Positions 51,602 to 60,625 are shown, counted from the stretch's first letter. The stretch is 64,000 bases of DNA from Pseudomonas purpurea (GCF_039908635.1 NZ_CP150918.1:5844001-5908000); one strand, 5' to 3'. The notes: a model not told the origin generated them from the sequence alone. Program-made: numbers and translations.

Positions 51602-51891
51602 GGACCCACCTCTGTCAAAAGGAATTACCCAAGCCCTGCATCGCCTGCCAGCGGGGCGTCTTCATGCAACCCCAGACGAAACTGACCCGGATTCCATGGA
51701 CACTTTGCACGCTGATTGTGTAACACTTTTCACACTTTCACCGGTGACAGTCCCGGTGTACGTTTTGCGTACCCTGCCACTTGCCGGGGTTGCCACGTCA
51801 ACCGATACACACCCTTTCGTCTGCGGTGCCTTTGCACCGGGCCGGCCTCTATCAGCCTTTTTCAGGCAACACGGTTTTTAAGGAGATCCTA
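51602..51891 (+). promoter_or_regulatory. leader/promoter region of the Ter operon
   Basis: About 290 bases between the LysR start and the Ter operon. TCACCGGTGA at 51738-51747 is a perfect 10-base palindrome. GGTTGCCACGTCAACC (about 51787-51802) is a short inverted repeat, and GCCTTTTTCAGGC is a small hairpin just before the AAGGAG ribosome site at 51880-51885. A 61-codon frame at 51696 has no ribosome site. The region likely carries the operon promoter and maybe an operator; no regulator can be named. Confidence 0.35.
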
Positions 51892-52890
51892 GTGATCTGG
51901 TTTCTTGAGGGACAATCGAGCCAGCGTGACGTGCTCATGGGCGCACGCGAGGCATTGCCTGCCGATGTACGGATTTTCGCCTCGCACCGCCGCCAGCGCC
52001 CGGAGATCACGAGCCAGGCGGATGTCAGCCTGCAAGAGCCGCTGGATAACGAGGAACGCATCGACTGGATCCTGCAAACCGCCAGGGAACACGGGATCAA
52101 AGTGATCCTGGCAGGGCGCATCGGTGGTTTCTACGAAGCGCGGCGGGCGCTGTTCGAGGCCCAGGGCATCACCCTGGTCACGGGCGGCATGTCGATGGAG
52201 ACGTTCGCCTGTGTCGATGACAAAAGCCGCTTTACCGCCGAGTGCGAAGCCGCGGGCCTGGCGTGCGTACCGGCCATCACGGCGACCAACACCGCCGAGT
52301 TGATCAGCGCCTATGAAACCCTGGCAGCCTCTGGCGAGGTTTGCATCAAGCCGACCGTCGGCATCTATGGCCAGGGCTTCTGGCGTTTCAAAGCCGAAGC
52401 GGACGCCTTCAGTTGCTTCGCCGACCCGGATGCCCGGCAAACCAGTTTCCAGGCGTACCTGCACGCTTATCAACAGGCCGCCGAGCGCCCGCCGATGCTG
52501 GTCATGCCCTATATGGCTGGAAGCGAGTGTTCCGTGGACATGGTGTGCGAGAATGGCCGGGTTATCGCCAGTGTCGGCCGTCGCAAAGAAGGGCTGAACC
52601 AGACATTCGAGCGTGATACCGATGCCGTTCGTCTGGCAATCCGGGCTGCCGAGCACTTCAAGTGCGACGGTCTGGTTAATGTACAGACCCGCGACAACGA
52701 CAATGGGCAGCCTCACCTGCTGGAAATCAACCCGAGGTATTCCGGTGGCGTGGGTTATACGCGGCACGCAGGCGTGAACCTGGCCGGGATTTTCGCCACA
52801 CGGCGCCTGGGGCTTACAGAGCCGGAAACAAATTGGCGCAATAATGTTTGTGTCAAAGCAATTACCGTTGCCGTTTCGGCAACGGCTTGA
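51892..52890 (+). CDS. ATP-grasp enzyme of the Ter biosynthetic module
   Basis: This 332-residue ATP-grasp protein has 'ASGEVCIKPTVGIYGQGFWRF' (phosphate and glycine-rich loop, about 145-165), 'PMLVMPYMAGSECSVDMV' (adenine-binding and Glu), and 'HLLEINPRYSGGVGYTRHAG', with Glu/Asn metal ligands in 'EINPR'. Such enzymes form an acylphosphate and then a C-N or C-S bond. Comparative work by Anantharaman, Iyer and Aravind links an ATP-grasp to Ter operons, for a predicted nucleoside-like metabolite. The start is GTG 51892 after AAGGAG. It leads the operon, with the next gene 62 bases downstream. Confidence 0.85.
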   Translation: MIWFLEGQSSQRDVLMGAREALPADVRIFASHRRQRPEITSQADVSLQEPLDNEERIDWILQTAREHGIKVILAGRIGGFYEARRALFEAQGITLVTGGMSMETFACVDDKSRFTAECEAAGLACVPAITATNTAELISAYETLAASGEVCIKPTVGIYGQGFWRFKAEADAFSCFADPDARQTSFQAYLHAYQQAAERPPMLVMPYMAGSECSVDMVCENGRVIASVGRRKEGLNQTFERDTDAVRLAIRAAEHFKCDGLVNVQTRDNDNGQPHLLEINPRYSGGVGYTRHAGVNLAGIFATRRLGLTEPETNWRNNVCVKAITVAVSATA

Positions 52891-52951
52891 TTTTATAATT
52901 GGAATTTGCCATCAGTGATCTCACTGTGTGCCTGTTCAAGGAGAGATTCGG

Positions 52952-54085
52952 ATGAAGGTGCTCGCGCCTGGCGCAAACACCCCTCTTCCAGGTGCACAGA
53001 GCACATGGATACTAGAGTGTGAACGGACTTCGGTCTTCGGCGAGTTCGCCGCCGTGGCGCTGCTCCCGGTCGACGACAAACGCCAGTCCAAAGGTGAGCC
53101 TGCCCTGCTGCATCGGGAACAGTCATGGATGGAGTGGAGCGACGGCCCGGAAAAGGTCGGTTGTTCCCTCAAGCTGGACAAACTCCCCGTCGGCAGTGAT
53201 CGGGTCCTGTTGCTGGCCTACACCTATTCGGCGGCCGGTCCGGTCAGCGACATGCAGGGTCTGCGGCTGACCATTGGCAGCGACATCGAATTCAAACTGA
53301 ACCTGCGCGACAACGGCGAATCCTCGATCATTCTCGGCGAGTTCTACCGCCGCAATGCCGAGTGGAAATTCCGTGCGCTGTCCGAAGGTTCTGCCTATGG
53401 GCTGTCGGCCTTTGGCCGGCGCATCGGCCTGGACGTCGATGACAGCCATCCGACCCGCCGCGCAAGCGATGGCGGGCGACGCTGCGACTCCGCAACCGGC
53501 ACCGCTTTTGCGGTCGGCACCAGCCACGTCATGACCTGCGCCCATGTCATCGAAGACATGCGCAGCCTGTACATCACCTCGTTCGAAGGCCGCTACCGGG
53601 CTGAACCCGTGGTCGTCGACCGGCGAAACGACATTGCCCTGCTCCGGGTCCATGAAGCACCCGCCCTCAAGTCCGTCGCGTTCAGCGATGGCAGCGGCTG
53701 CGCCCTGGGCGAAACCGTGGTGGCGCTGGGCTTTCCGCTGGCGAGCATTTCCGGCGGCGGTTTGCAGGTCACCCAAGGTGGCGTTTCCGGGCTGTTTGGC
53801 CTGCACAGCGACTCAAGCCTGTTCCAGTTCACTGCGCCGATTCAGCCAGGCTCCAGCGGCAGCCCGTTGTTCGATACCCGCGGTGCGGTGGTCGGCATGG
53901 TGACGTCGACGATCCCGGATGCGCAAAACATGAACTTTGCCGTCAAGGCCGGCCTGCTCACGGCGTTTCTGGATGCCTGTCGCGTGGCCACCACCCGAGA
54001 GGCGTCGGGCAAGACGTTCACGACCAGCGAAATCACGCAGACCGCACAGCCCTCGCTGTGGCTCGTCGAGGCCAGCAACACCTAG
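52952..54085 (+). CDS. degenerate TerD domain fused to trypsin-like serine protease
   Basis: The protein has 377 residues. The N-terminal ~165 residues are a TerD-like sandwich ('MKVLAPGANTPLPG', 'ILGEFYRRNAEWKFRALSEG') but lack the acidic DxDLDAS and GDNRTG loops that bind calcium in TerD. The C-terminal part is an S1-type protease with a full triad: His198 in 'MTCAHVIED', Asp227 in 'NDIALLRV', and Ser302 in 'IQPGSSGSPLFD'. 'LGETVVALGFPL' is the typical strand before it. No signal peptide is seen, so it should act in the cytoplasm. The protein may cleave a target in response to stress. The start ATG has AAGGAGAG. Confidence 0.82.
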   Translation: MKVLAPGANTPLPGAQSTWILECERTSVFGEFAAVALLPVDDKRQSKGEPALLHREQSWMEWSDGPEKVGCSLKLDKLPVGSDRVLLLAYTYSAAGPVSDMQGLRLTIGSDIEFKLNLRDNGESSIILGEFYRRNAEWKFRALSEGSAYGLSAFGRRIGLDVDDSHPTRRASDGGRRCDSATGTAFAVGTSHVMTCAHVIEDMRSLYITSFEGRYRAEPVVVDRRNDIALLRVHEAPALKSVAFSDGSGCALGETVVALGFPLASISGGGLQVTQGGVSGLFGLHSDSSLFQFTAPIQPGSSGSPLFDTRGAVVGMVTSTIPDAQNMNFAVKAGLLTAFLDACRVATTREASGKTFTTSEITQTAQPSLWLVEASNT

Positions 54086-54162
54086 CCCTTTTTTCAGTTT
54101 TCAAAGGTTTAAGCGAGGCCCTCTGGTCTGCGGCCTGTACACACTTTTAGGAAATGCTTTCC

Positions 54163-55299
54163 ATGGACTGCAGCGTAGATACCCTTGAACCGACATCACT
54201 TCATGCCGACCTGCTTCGCGGTCGCCTGGACGTGCATATCGAGTCATCCTCCATCGCGCCCGAGTCTCTCTTCGGCTTTGCCGAACGACGCAACCCGAAA
54301 CGCGCCTTCCTGTTCGTTTCGCGCGTATTGGGCCGCCACATTCCGGTACGCCCTTCGCGGATGCTCGAGAGTTTCGAACACCTGGCGACCAAAATACCGG
54401 CCGACCTGCCGGGGCCGGTGCTGGTCATCGGCATGGCCGAAACCGCCGTGGGCCTGGGCGCCGGTGTACACCGCGCCTACAGCGCGACCCGCCCGGACAC
54501 CGTTTACCTGGTCAGTACCCGGCACCCACTGGGCACCGAACTGTTCGCCCGCTTCGAAGAAGAACACAGCCACGCCAGCGCACACCTGATTCACCTGCCG
54601 CAGGACCCCGAGGTCAAGGCCATGATGTTGCAGGCCCGTTCGCTGGTACTGGTGGACGATGAAGCATCCACCGGCAAGACCTTCATCAACCTGCACCGGG
54701 CGCTGGTCGATGCCGGCCTGAGCCAGGTCGAACGTGTCGTGACCTGCGTGTTGACCGACTGGTCGGACGGCGCGGTTCGCGCGCACATGGGCGAAACCGC
54801 GGAACAGGTTTCGTTGCTGCAAGGCTCCTATCGCTTCACCGAAGACAGCAGCGCGCCCCTGCCGGACATGCCGCAAGTCGGTACGGTGGCCATCGGCGAC
54901 TGGCCGCTCAAGGCTGCCAATGACTGGGGCCGACTGGGCGTTCGGTCGGTGGCCGATACGCTGGCGCCAGGCCTTGAAGTGAAACCCGGCGAGCGCATTC
55001 TGGTGGTCGGCACCAGCGAGTTCGTCTGGCGTCCGTTCCTGCTGGCCGAGCGCCTGGAAAAAGCCGGGGCCGACGTTCATTTCAGCTCCACCAGCCGCTC
55101 GCCCATTGCCCTGGGCCATGCCATCGACCACGCGCTGTCCTTCTCGGACAACTACGGCCTGGGCATTCCCAATTTCCTCTACAACGTCAAACCCGGTCAG
55201 TTCGACCGGGTGCTGATCTGCACCGAAACACCCGCCCAGGCGATTCCTGCCGAGCTGATCGAAACCCTGAACGCGGAGATTGTTTGCGATGCCGAGTAA
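54163..55299 (+). CDS. phosphoribosyltransferase-type protein of the Ter module (TRSP-like C-terminus)
   Basis: The protein has about 378 residues; a start at 54154 is possible but the AGGAA site fits 54163. A type I phosphoribosyltransferase core has the PRPP loop 'LVLVDDEASTGKTFINL' (about 160-175) and 'VLVIGMAETAVGLGAGVH', and a second Rossmann-like half contains 'ILVVGTSEFVWRPFLLAE' (TRSP domain). In the Ter operons described by comparative genomics, such proteins are predicted to attach a base to ribose 5-phosphate. No substrate is known. It overlaps the HAD gene by 11 bases. Confidence 0.82.
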   Translation: MDCSVDTLEPTSLHADLLRGRLDVHIESSSIAPESLFGFAERRNPKRAFLFVSRVLGRHIPVRPSRMLESFEHLATKIPADLPGPVLVIGMAETAVGLGAGVHRAYSATRPDTVYLVSTRHPLGTELFARFEEEHSHASAHLIHLPQDPEVKAMMLQARSLVLVDDEASTGKTFINLHRALVDAGLSQVERVVTCVLTDWSDGAVRAHMGETAEQVSLLQGSYRFTEDSSAPLPDMPQVGTVAIGDWPLKAANDWGRLGVRSVADTLAPGLEVKPGERILVVGTSEFVWRPFLLAERLEKAGADVHFSSTSRSPIALGHAIDHALSFSDNYGLGIPNFLYNVKPGQFDRVLICTETPAQAIPAELIETLNAEIVCDAE

Positions 55300-56047
55300 G
55301 CGCCCACTGGTCCTGATCGACCTCGACGACACGCTGTTCCAGACCGCACGCAAGATGCCCGAAGGCATTGAGCGTCACGTGGCTACCCTGGATGTCGACG
55401 GGCAACCGAACGGCTACATGAACGCCGTCCAGAAAGCCTTTATCGAATGGCTGCTGGCCTGCGCCGACGTGGTCCCGGTGACCGCCCGTAGCGTCGAGGC
55501 GTACAGCCGCGTGCAATTGCCATTCACCGCTGGCGCCGTCTGCGCCCATGGTGGCGTGATCCTCGCGGCCGATGGCAGCCTGGACCGCGACTGGCACGCG
55601 CACATGACCCGCACACTGGCCAACGCCCAGGCGCGGTTGCCCGAGTTGAGCCTGGCGACCCTGGCGATCGGTGAACAACTGGGCTACTCGCTACGCGGCT
55701 GGGTTGTCGAAGAAGCCGGACTGGCCAATTACGTCGTGACCAAACACAACGAAAACAACGACCAGGTGCTGGACGAGGTCCTGGCCAAGGTCAAGGAACA
55801 GGGCCTGCTCGACGGCATGAGCGTGCACGGCAACGGTAACAACCTGGCCTTCCTGCCCCAGGGCTTGTCCAAGCGTCTGGCGGTTGAAGAATGGCTGCGC
55901 CGCGACAAGGCGATCAATGGCGAACGCCCGGTCATGGGGTTCGGTGACAGCATCACCGACCTGGGCTTCATGGATGCCTGCCACTTCTGGGGCACACCCG
56001 CCCGCAGCCAGTTGGCCAAAGCACTGGAAGCCGGCCTCAATGAGTAA
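55289..56047 (+). CDS. HAD-family hydrolase of the Ter module (sucrose-phosphatase-like cap)
   Basis: The protein has 252 residues. The HAD motif I is 'VLIDLDDTLFQTARKM' (nucleophile Asp near 13 and Asp+2), motif IV 'VMGFGDSITDLGFMDAC' and a Lys in between. A cap of the Cof/sucrose-phosphatase kind lies in the middle ('GAVCAHGGVILAADG'). It probably dephosphorylates a sugar- or nucleotide-like intermediate of the Ter pathway (inference from operon). The ATG at 55289 overlaps the previous stop; GGAG lies ten bases before. Confidence 0.85.
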   Translation: MPSKRPLVLIDLDDTLFQTARKMPEGIERHVATLDVDGQPNGYMNAVQKAFIEWLLACADVVPVTARSVEAYSRVQLPFTAGAVCAHGGVILAADGSLDRDWHAHMTRTLANAQARLPELSLATLAIGEQLGYSLRGWVVEEAGLANYVVTKHNENNDQVLDEVLAKVKEQGLLDGMSVHGNGNNLAFLPQGLSKRLAVEEWLRRDKAINGERPVMGFGDSITDLGFMDACHFWGTPARSQLAKALEAGLNE

Positions 56048-57134
56048 TTCTATCCACGCCCTGAGCACCGTCGGCAGCGGCAGCTATGCCGTCGATGACG
56101 TGCATTTCCTGCTCCAGCCGCTGGAAATCGAAGTCACCGACGTTGCGGAGAAGGAACGGCTGATTCAGTCGAAAACCCGCCACTATTCGGAAATGATCAG
56201 CCAGGAAAACGCACCGACTGACGTGCATCAGGCCCTGTACGAGCGGGCCCTGAGCCAGAACGGCGCACGCATGGCCGCCGATGTCCAGGCACTGGCAATG
56301 GCGCTGGATCAGGCGTGCGACGGGCCGACTATCGCGCTGGTGTCGTTCGTGCGCGCGGGTCTGCCGCTGGGCGTGCTGCTGCGCCGGGCGCTGGTGCAAA
56401 TGGGTCGCGAGACGTCTCACTACGGCATCAGCATCATCCGCGACCGTGGCATCGACAACGTGGCGCTGGACGCGATCATTGCGCTGCATGGCGCCGAAAA
56501 CATAGTGTTCGTCGACGGCTGGACCGGAAAAGGCGCGATCAGCGGCGAAATCAAACGCAGCCTCAAGGGCGACTCGCGCTTCCCGCCCGAGCCTCGCCTG
56601 GTGGTGTTGGCCGACCCCTGCGGTCGGGCCTGGCTCGCTGCGTCTGCCGAAGACTGGGTGATCCCGTCAGGCATTCTCGGCGCAACGGTGTCGGGGCTGG
56701 TGTCACGCTCCATCTGGCCCGCGAACGGCGGTCTGCACGGTTGCGTGGTGTACAACCACCTTCATGAACATGACGTGACGCGGCCGTTCATCGAGCAGAT
56801 CGAAGCCGAGCGCCAGAAGCTCGGCGCAGTCACGCCCGCCACGCCTTGGTCCGAGGCGCAAAAACTCCAGCTCCAGGGCGCTGCCGACGACGTGGTGCAG
56901 CAACTGGCCAAGCGTTTCGGGATCACCAACCTCAACCGTGTGAAGCCCGGCATCGCCGAAGCCACGCGCGCCGTGTTGCGCCGGGTGCCCGACCACGTGC
57001 TGGTGCGCGACCGCACGGACCATGATGTGCAATTGCTCATGCACCTCGCCGAAAAGGCCGGCATTGCCATCGAGGAAGTGGGCGCCGAGCTCGGTCCTTA
57101 TCGTGCGGTCACCATCATCCGGAGCGTGAGCTGA
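56040..57134 (+). CDS. StiP-type / phosphoribosyltransferase-like Ter module protein
   Basis: The protein has 364 residues. Matches are 'IALVSFVRAGLPLGVLLRRAL' and 'IVFVDGWTGKGAISGEIKRSL' (PRPP-like loop 'VDGWTGKG'), and a tail 'ELGPYRAVTIIRSV'. The family is labelled StiP (once cysteine protease) and in the Ter analysis is a divergent phosphoribosyltransferase. I see 'DVTRPFIEQIE' and no obvious Cys-His protease pair, so the transferase view is more likely. The start overlaps the HAD stop by eight bases; the stop overlaps the next ATG by one. Confidence 0.8.
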   Translation: MSNSIHALSTVGSGSYAVDDVHFLLQPLEIEVTDVAEKERLIQSKTRHYSEMISQENAPTDVHQALYERALSQNGARMAADVQALAMALDQACDGPTIALVSFVRAGLPLGVLLRRALVQMGRETSHYGISIIRDRGIDNVALDAIIALHGAENIVFVDGWTGKGAISGEIKRSLKGDSRFPPEPRLVVLADPCGRAWLAASAEDWVIPSGILGATVSGLVSRSIWPANGGLHGCVVYNHLHEHDVTRPFIEQIEAERQKLGAVTPATPWSEAQKLQLQGAADDVVQQLAKRFGITNLNRVKPGIAEATRAVLRRVPDHVLVRDRTDHDVQLLMHLAEKAGIAIEEVGAELGPYRAVTIIRSVS

Positions 57135-58084
57135 TGCGCAACAAGTACTCACCCTATGCATTGGGCGCCACGCTCTACATGCCAGCGACGCGCAACGACA
57201 TTCTGCAGATCGTCTTCAAGGAACGATTGCCTGAACTGCGTTCGCTGGTGGTGTGCCTGGAAGACGCCGTTGCCGAGGTTGAAGTCGAAGACGCGCTGCG
57301 CAACCTTCACCACTTGCTGCGCCGCATCAAGGACCGTGTCGGGCGCCCCGCCGACGGCCCGCTGCTGTTCGTGCGCCCGCGTGACGCGGCCATGGCGGCG
57401 ATTCTCAACGATTGGCCGCTGATGGATTACGTCGACGGCTTCGTGCTGCCCAAGCTCTCGCTCAGCAGCCTGAAAAGCTGGGAAGACGCGGTGACCAATC
57501 CAAAACTGGCGTTGATGCCGACCCTGGAAACCGCTGAAGTGTTCAACCCCGCCGCGATGGTTGAACTGGGCCAGGCCCTGAAGGCGGGTTTCAACGAGCG
57601 GATTATCGCGCTGCGCATTGGCGGCAACGACCTGATGGGTTGCCTGGGCCTGCGTCGCAACCCCGCGACCACGCTGTACGGCACGCCGATGAGTTACGTG
57701 ATCCCGATGCTTGCCGGCGTCATGGGCTCCCAGGGGTTTGCCCTGACAGCCCCCGTGTTCGAACAACTGGCAACGCCGCACATTCTGGAGGAGGAACTGG
57801 CCATCGACATTTCCCACGGGCTGGTCGGCAAAACCGCTATTCATCCGTCGCAAATCCACATCATCCACAACGCCTTGCGCGTCAACCTCGATGATTTGAA
57901 CTCCGCTCGCATGATCCTCAACTCGGTGGCGCCGGCAGTGTTCAAGTTCAACGATGCGATGTGCGAGCCGGCCACCCATTTCAAATGGGCGACCAACATC
58001 ATTGAGCGGGCAAAATGGCACGGCGTCGTGCCTGCCCCCGCCGTGGTGATGGACTCCCTGTTGCTCGCCGAGGCTGCGCACTGA
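57134..58084 (+). CDS. HpcH/HpaI-CitE-like aldolase/lyase of the Ter module
   Basis: This 316-residue TIM-barrel protein of the CitE/malyl-CoA lyase type has 'VVCLEDAVAEVEVEDA', 'LLFVRPRDAAMAAIL', 'LMPTLETAEVF', 'RIGGNDLMGCLGLRR' and 'GLVGKTAIHPSQI'. The Arg, Glu and Asp metal/substrate ligands of CitE are present. Family members form or break C-C bonds with acyl-CoA or keto acids. It is a typical member of the Ter biosynthetic set. The ATG overlaps the previous TGA. Confidence 0.86.
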   Translation: MRNKYSPYALGATLYMPATRNDILQIVFKERLPELRSLVVCLEDAVAEVEVEDALRNLHHLLRRIKDRVGRPADGPLLFVRPRDAAMAAILNDWPLMDYVDGFVLPKLSLSSLKSWEDAVTNPKLALMPTLETAEVFNPAAMVELGQALKAGFNERIIALRIGGNDLMGCLGLRRNPATTLYGTPMSYVIPMLAGVMGSQGFALTAPVFEQLATPHILEEELAIDISHGLVGKTAIHPSQIHIIHNALRVNLDDLNSARMILNSVAPAVFKFNDAMCEPATHFKWATNIIERAKWHGVVPAPAVVMDSLLLAEAAH

Positions 58085-58089
58085 TTACC

Positions 58090-58830
58090 ATGGATATTCA
58101 AGAGCAAACGCCCGTCCCGGTGCTGTCGGTTTTCGACTTTGACGGCACCCTGACCCGCCATGACAGCTTTGTACCATTCCTGAGGTTCGCCTACGGCAAC
58201 GGCCGTTTCGCGCTGTGCATGACCCGTATGCTGTTTCCCGGTTTGCGCTATCTGGTGGGCGGCCTCAACCGCGACGAACTCAAGGCCCACCTGATCCGGG
58301 TGTTCCTGACCGGCGAAAGCGCCCAATGGGTCAGCGCCAAGGCCGAAGCCTTCTGCGCGCAGTACTGGACCCGGCTGCTGCGCCCCAACGGCCTGGTGGC
58401 GGTGGCTGCCGAAGTTGAATCCGGCGCCATCGTGACGCTCTGTTCGGCCTCGCCCGCGCTGGTACTCAAACCCTTCGCCGAGCGCCTGGGGATCAAACTG
58501 ATCGCGACGGAACTGGAAGTCATCGACGGCACCTTGACCGGCACCATCGTCGGTAACAACTGCCGAAGCCTGTTCAAGGTCCTGCGCCTGCAAAGTGTCT
58601 ACGGTTCACTGACGCAGTTTCGCATCCGTGCATGGGGCGACACCCGTGGCGATCATGAACTGCTGGCCGCCGCCCAGGACCCGCACTGGCGGGTGTTTCA
58701 CCCGGCCTGGCGTCGTCTTCGTAAAGTACGTTTTCAAAATGCCGACAACGTCAGCACGACAAGCACTGCGCAACGCGTTGAAGGCAACAGCAGCACCCCT
58801 ACCAATTCTGAGCATCGACATGGAGAGTAA
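58090..58830 (+). CDS. HAD-IB phosphatase of the Ter module
   Basis: The protein has 246 residues from the ATG at 58090. Motif I is 'SVFDFDGTLTRHDSFVPFL', and late motif 'WGDTRGDHELLAAA' is typical of subfamily IB (SerB/phosphoserine phosphatase relatives). Between these is a helical cap ('GNGRFALCMTRMLFPGL'). The last about 30 residues are low-complexity ('TTSTAQRVEGNSST'). It probably acts on a phosphorylated intermediate in the same pathway as the 55289 HAD. The start follows the CitE stop by five bases. Confidence 0.85.
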   Translation: MDIQEQTPVPVLSVFDFDGTLTRHDSFVPFLRFAYGNGRFALCMTRMLFPGLRYLVGGLNRDELKAHLIRVFLTGESAQWVSAKAEAFCAQYWTRLLRPNGLVAVAAEVESGAIVTLCSASPALVLKPFAERLGIKLIATELEVIDGTLTGTIVGNNCRSLFKVLRLQSVYGSLTQFRIRAWGDTRGDHELLAAAQDPHWRVFHPAWRRLRKVRFQNADNVSTTSTAQRVEGNSSTPTNSEHRHGE

Positions 58831-58832
58831 AC

Positions 58833-59423
58833 ATGGCACTTACTTTGGCTAAAAACCAAACTATCTCGCTGGAAAAGACCGCTGGAACCGGGTTGAAAAA
58901 AGTCAGCATGGGCCTGGGTTGGGACCCGGAGAAAGCCGGTGGTTTCTTCGGCAAGCTGATGGGCAGCACCAACGACATCGACCTCGACGCCTCCTGCATT
59001 CTGCTGGATGAAAGCAAGAAGCCGGTCGACCTGGTCTGGTTCCGCCAACTGATGTCCCGTGATGGCGCCATCCGCCACTCCGGCGACAACCGCACCGGTG
59101 AAGGCGCGGGCGATGACGAAACCATCTTCGTCGACCTGGAAAAACTGCCGGGTTCGGTCAAGTACCTGGTGTTCACCGTGAACTCGTTCACTGGCCAGAA
59201 CTTCGAAAAAGTCGCCAATGCCTACTGCCGCATCGTCGATGACGCCGGCCGTAAAGAACTGGGCCGTTTCGACCTGTCCGAGAAAGGTCGCCACACCGGC
59301 ATCGTCATGGCCTATCTGGCCCGCAATGCAGGCGGCTGGGATTTCACCACCGTGGGCGAAGTCACCAACGGCCGTACCGCAGACGACCTGGTTGACCTGG
59401 CAATCGCGGCGGTGCGCACATGA
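58833..59423 (+). CDS. TerD-family stress protein (TerZ-like)
   Basis: This 196-residue TerD domain protein has 'MALTLAKNQTISLEKTAG' at the start. The Ca2+-binding acidic loops are kept: 'DIDLDASCILLD', 'HSGDNRTGEGAGDDETIFVDL'. A short insert ('EKAGGFFGKLMGS') before the DLDAS loop matches the TerZ branch. TerD proteins bind calcium and form membrane-associated complexes with TerC (known for the family). It starts the second half of the operon after HAD-IB, two bases from its stop, and overlaps the next start by four bases. Confidence 0.93.
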   Translation: MALTLAKNQTISLEKTAGTGLKKVSMGLGWDPEKAGGFFGKLMGSTNDIDLDASCILLDESKKPVDLVWFRQLMSRDGAIRHSGDNRTGEGAGDDETIFVDLEKLPGSVKYLVFTVNSFTGQNFEKVANAYCRIVDDAGRKELGRFDLSEKGRHTGIVMAYLARNAGGWDFTTVGEVTNGRTADDLVDLAIAAVRT

Positions 59424-60592
59424 CAAACCTGGCTCCTGGCGCGAATGCTCCGGTAGCCACGGGCCAGCTGACGGTTACCGTCAGCTTCTCCCAGCTCCCG
59501 GGCGCAGACATTGATGTATCGGCGTTTGTACTGAACGACGCGGGCAAAGTCCGCGGCGATCAGGACATGTGTTTCTACGGACAAAAAAGCGTCAATAACG
59601 GGGCCGTCCAACTGACGGAAACGGCCGCTGGCCGTACAGTTTTCACCCTGGATCTGAGCAAGATCGACGCTGTCGTGGAAAAAGTCGCCCTGACGGCCAC
59701 CATCTACGAAAACAAGGCGCGGTTCGACAGCGTTTCCCACCTGTCGTTGAGTGTCAGCGGTGGGATCGAAGCCAGTATTCCTACCAACGGAATGCAGGAA
59801 ACCGCACTGATCCTCGGCGAGTTTTACCGTCGCCAGGGTGCCTGGAAGTTCCGCTGTGTCGCCCAAGGGTTTGCCGGTGGCCTGGAGCCCCTGGCTAAAC
59901 ACTTTGGTGTTGAAGTCGCAGCGCCATCTCCAACGCCAACACCTGCTCCGACGCCAGCGCCGGCAGCGGTCAAGTCCAGCATCAGCCTGAGCAAGATCAC
60001 CCTGGACAAGACCCGCTCCAGCATCAGCCTGGAAAAGGGCAGCAGCGATTTCGGCGAGATCAAGATCAACCTGAACTGGAACCGTGCCAGCAATGGCGGC
60101 GGTGGCGGCTTCTTCTCGCGCCTGAAGTCCGATGCCATCGACCTGGACGTCGGTTGCCTGTTCGAACTCGCCGACGGTTATAAAGGTGCCGTGCAGGCCC
60201 TGGGTAACTCGTTCGGTGATTTCAACAATGAACCGTACATCCAGTTGATGGGCGATGACCGGACCGGTTCGGTCAGCGACGGCGAATGGCTGCGCATCAA
60301 CGGCAAGCAGTGGAAAGACATCAAACGCATCCTGGTGTACGCCTTCATTTACGAAGGCGCGCCGAACTGGAAGGCCACCGATGGGGTTGTGACCATCTAT
60401 GTGCCGGGCCAGCCGCCGATTGAAGTGCGGGTCAGCGAGGAAGGTGGACGCCAGGGCATGTGTGCAATCGCACTCCTGGAAAACGACGCAGGCGCGGTCA
60501 AGGTCTCCCGTCGGGTCGACTTCTTCCGTGGGCACTCCGACATGGACAAGGCTTACGGCTGGGGCATGAAGTGGTCCGCAGGGTCCAAATAA
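59420..60592 (+). CDS. terA: TerA-type protein, two TerD-like domains with a Pro-rich linker
   Basis: The protein has 390 residues. An N-terminal TerD-like domain (about 10-160, with 'GADIDVSAFVLNDAGKV', 'ETALILGEFYRRQGAWKFR' but no GDNRTG loop), a Pro/Ala/Thr linker (about 170-187, 'PSPTPTPAPTPAPA'), and a C-terminal TerD-like domain ('KINLNWN', 'DAIDLDVGCLFEL', 'LMGDDRTGSVSDGEWL', 'DKAYGWGMKW') with an acidic loop. This is the TerA plan. It overlaps terZ by four bases. A 22-base hairpin follows before terB. Confidence 0.9.
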   Translation: MTNLAPGANAPVATGQLTVTVSFSQLPGADIDVSAFVLNDAGKVRGDQDMCFYGQKSVNNGAVQLTETAAGRTVFTLDLSKIDAVVEKVALTATIYENKARFDSVSHLSLSVSGGIEASIPTNGMQETALILGEFYRRQGAWKFRCVAQGFAGGLEPLAKHFGVEVAAPSPTPTPAPTPAPAAVKSSISLSKITLDKTRSSISLEKGSSDFGEIKINLNWNRASNGGGGGFFSRLKSDAIDLDVGCLFELADGYKGAVQALGNSFGDFNNEPYIQLMGDDRTGSVSDGEWLRINGKQWKDIKRILVYAFIYEGAPNWKATDGVVTIYVPGQPPIEVRVSEEGGRQGMCAIALLENDAGAVKVSRRVDFFRGHSDMDKAYGWGMKWSAGSK

Positions 60593-60603
60593 ATCATCAG
60601 CAC

Positions 60604-60625
60604 CGCGGGGCCTTCCGGCCCCGCG
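60604..60625. promoter_or_regulatory. GC-rich hairpin between terA and terB
   Basis: CGCGGGGCC (60604-60612) pairs perfectly with GGCCCCGCG (60617-60625) around TTCC. It has no T-run, so it is likely an mRNA processing or stability stem and not a full terminator. It lies 11 bases after the terA stop and 16 bases before the terB ATG. Confidence 0.5.

Noticed and set aside
51696..51881. 61-codon open frame in the Ter leader
   Set aside because: No ribosome site and no family; ends inside the leader; not a convincing leader peptide.
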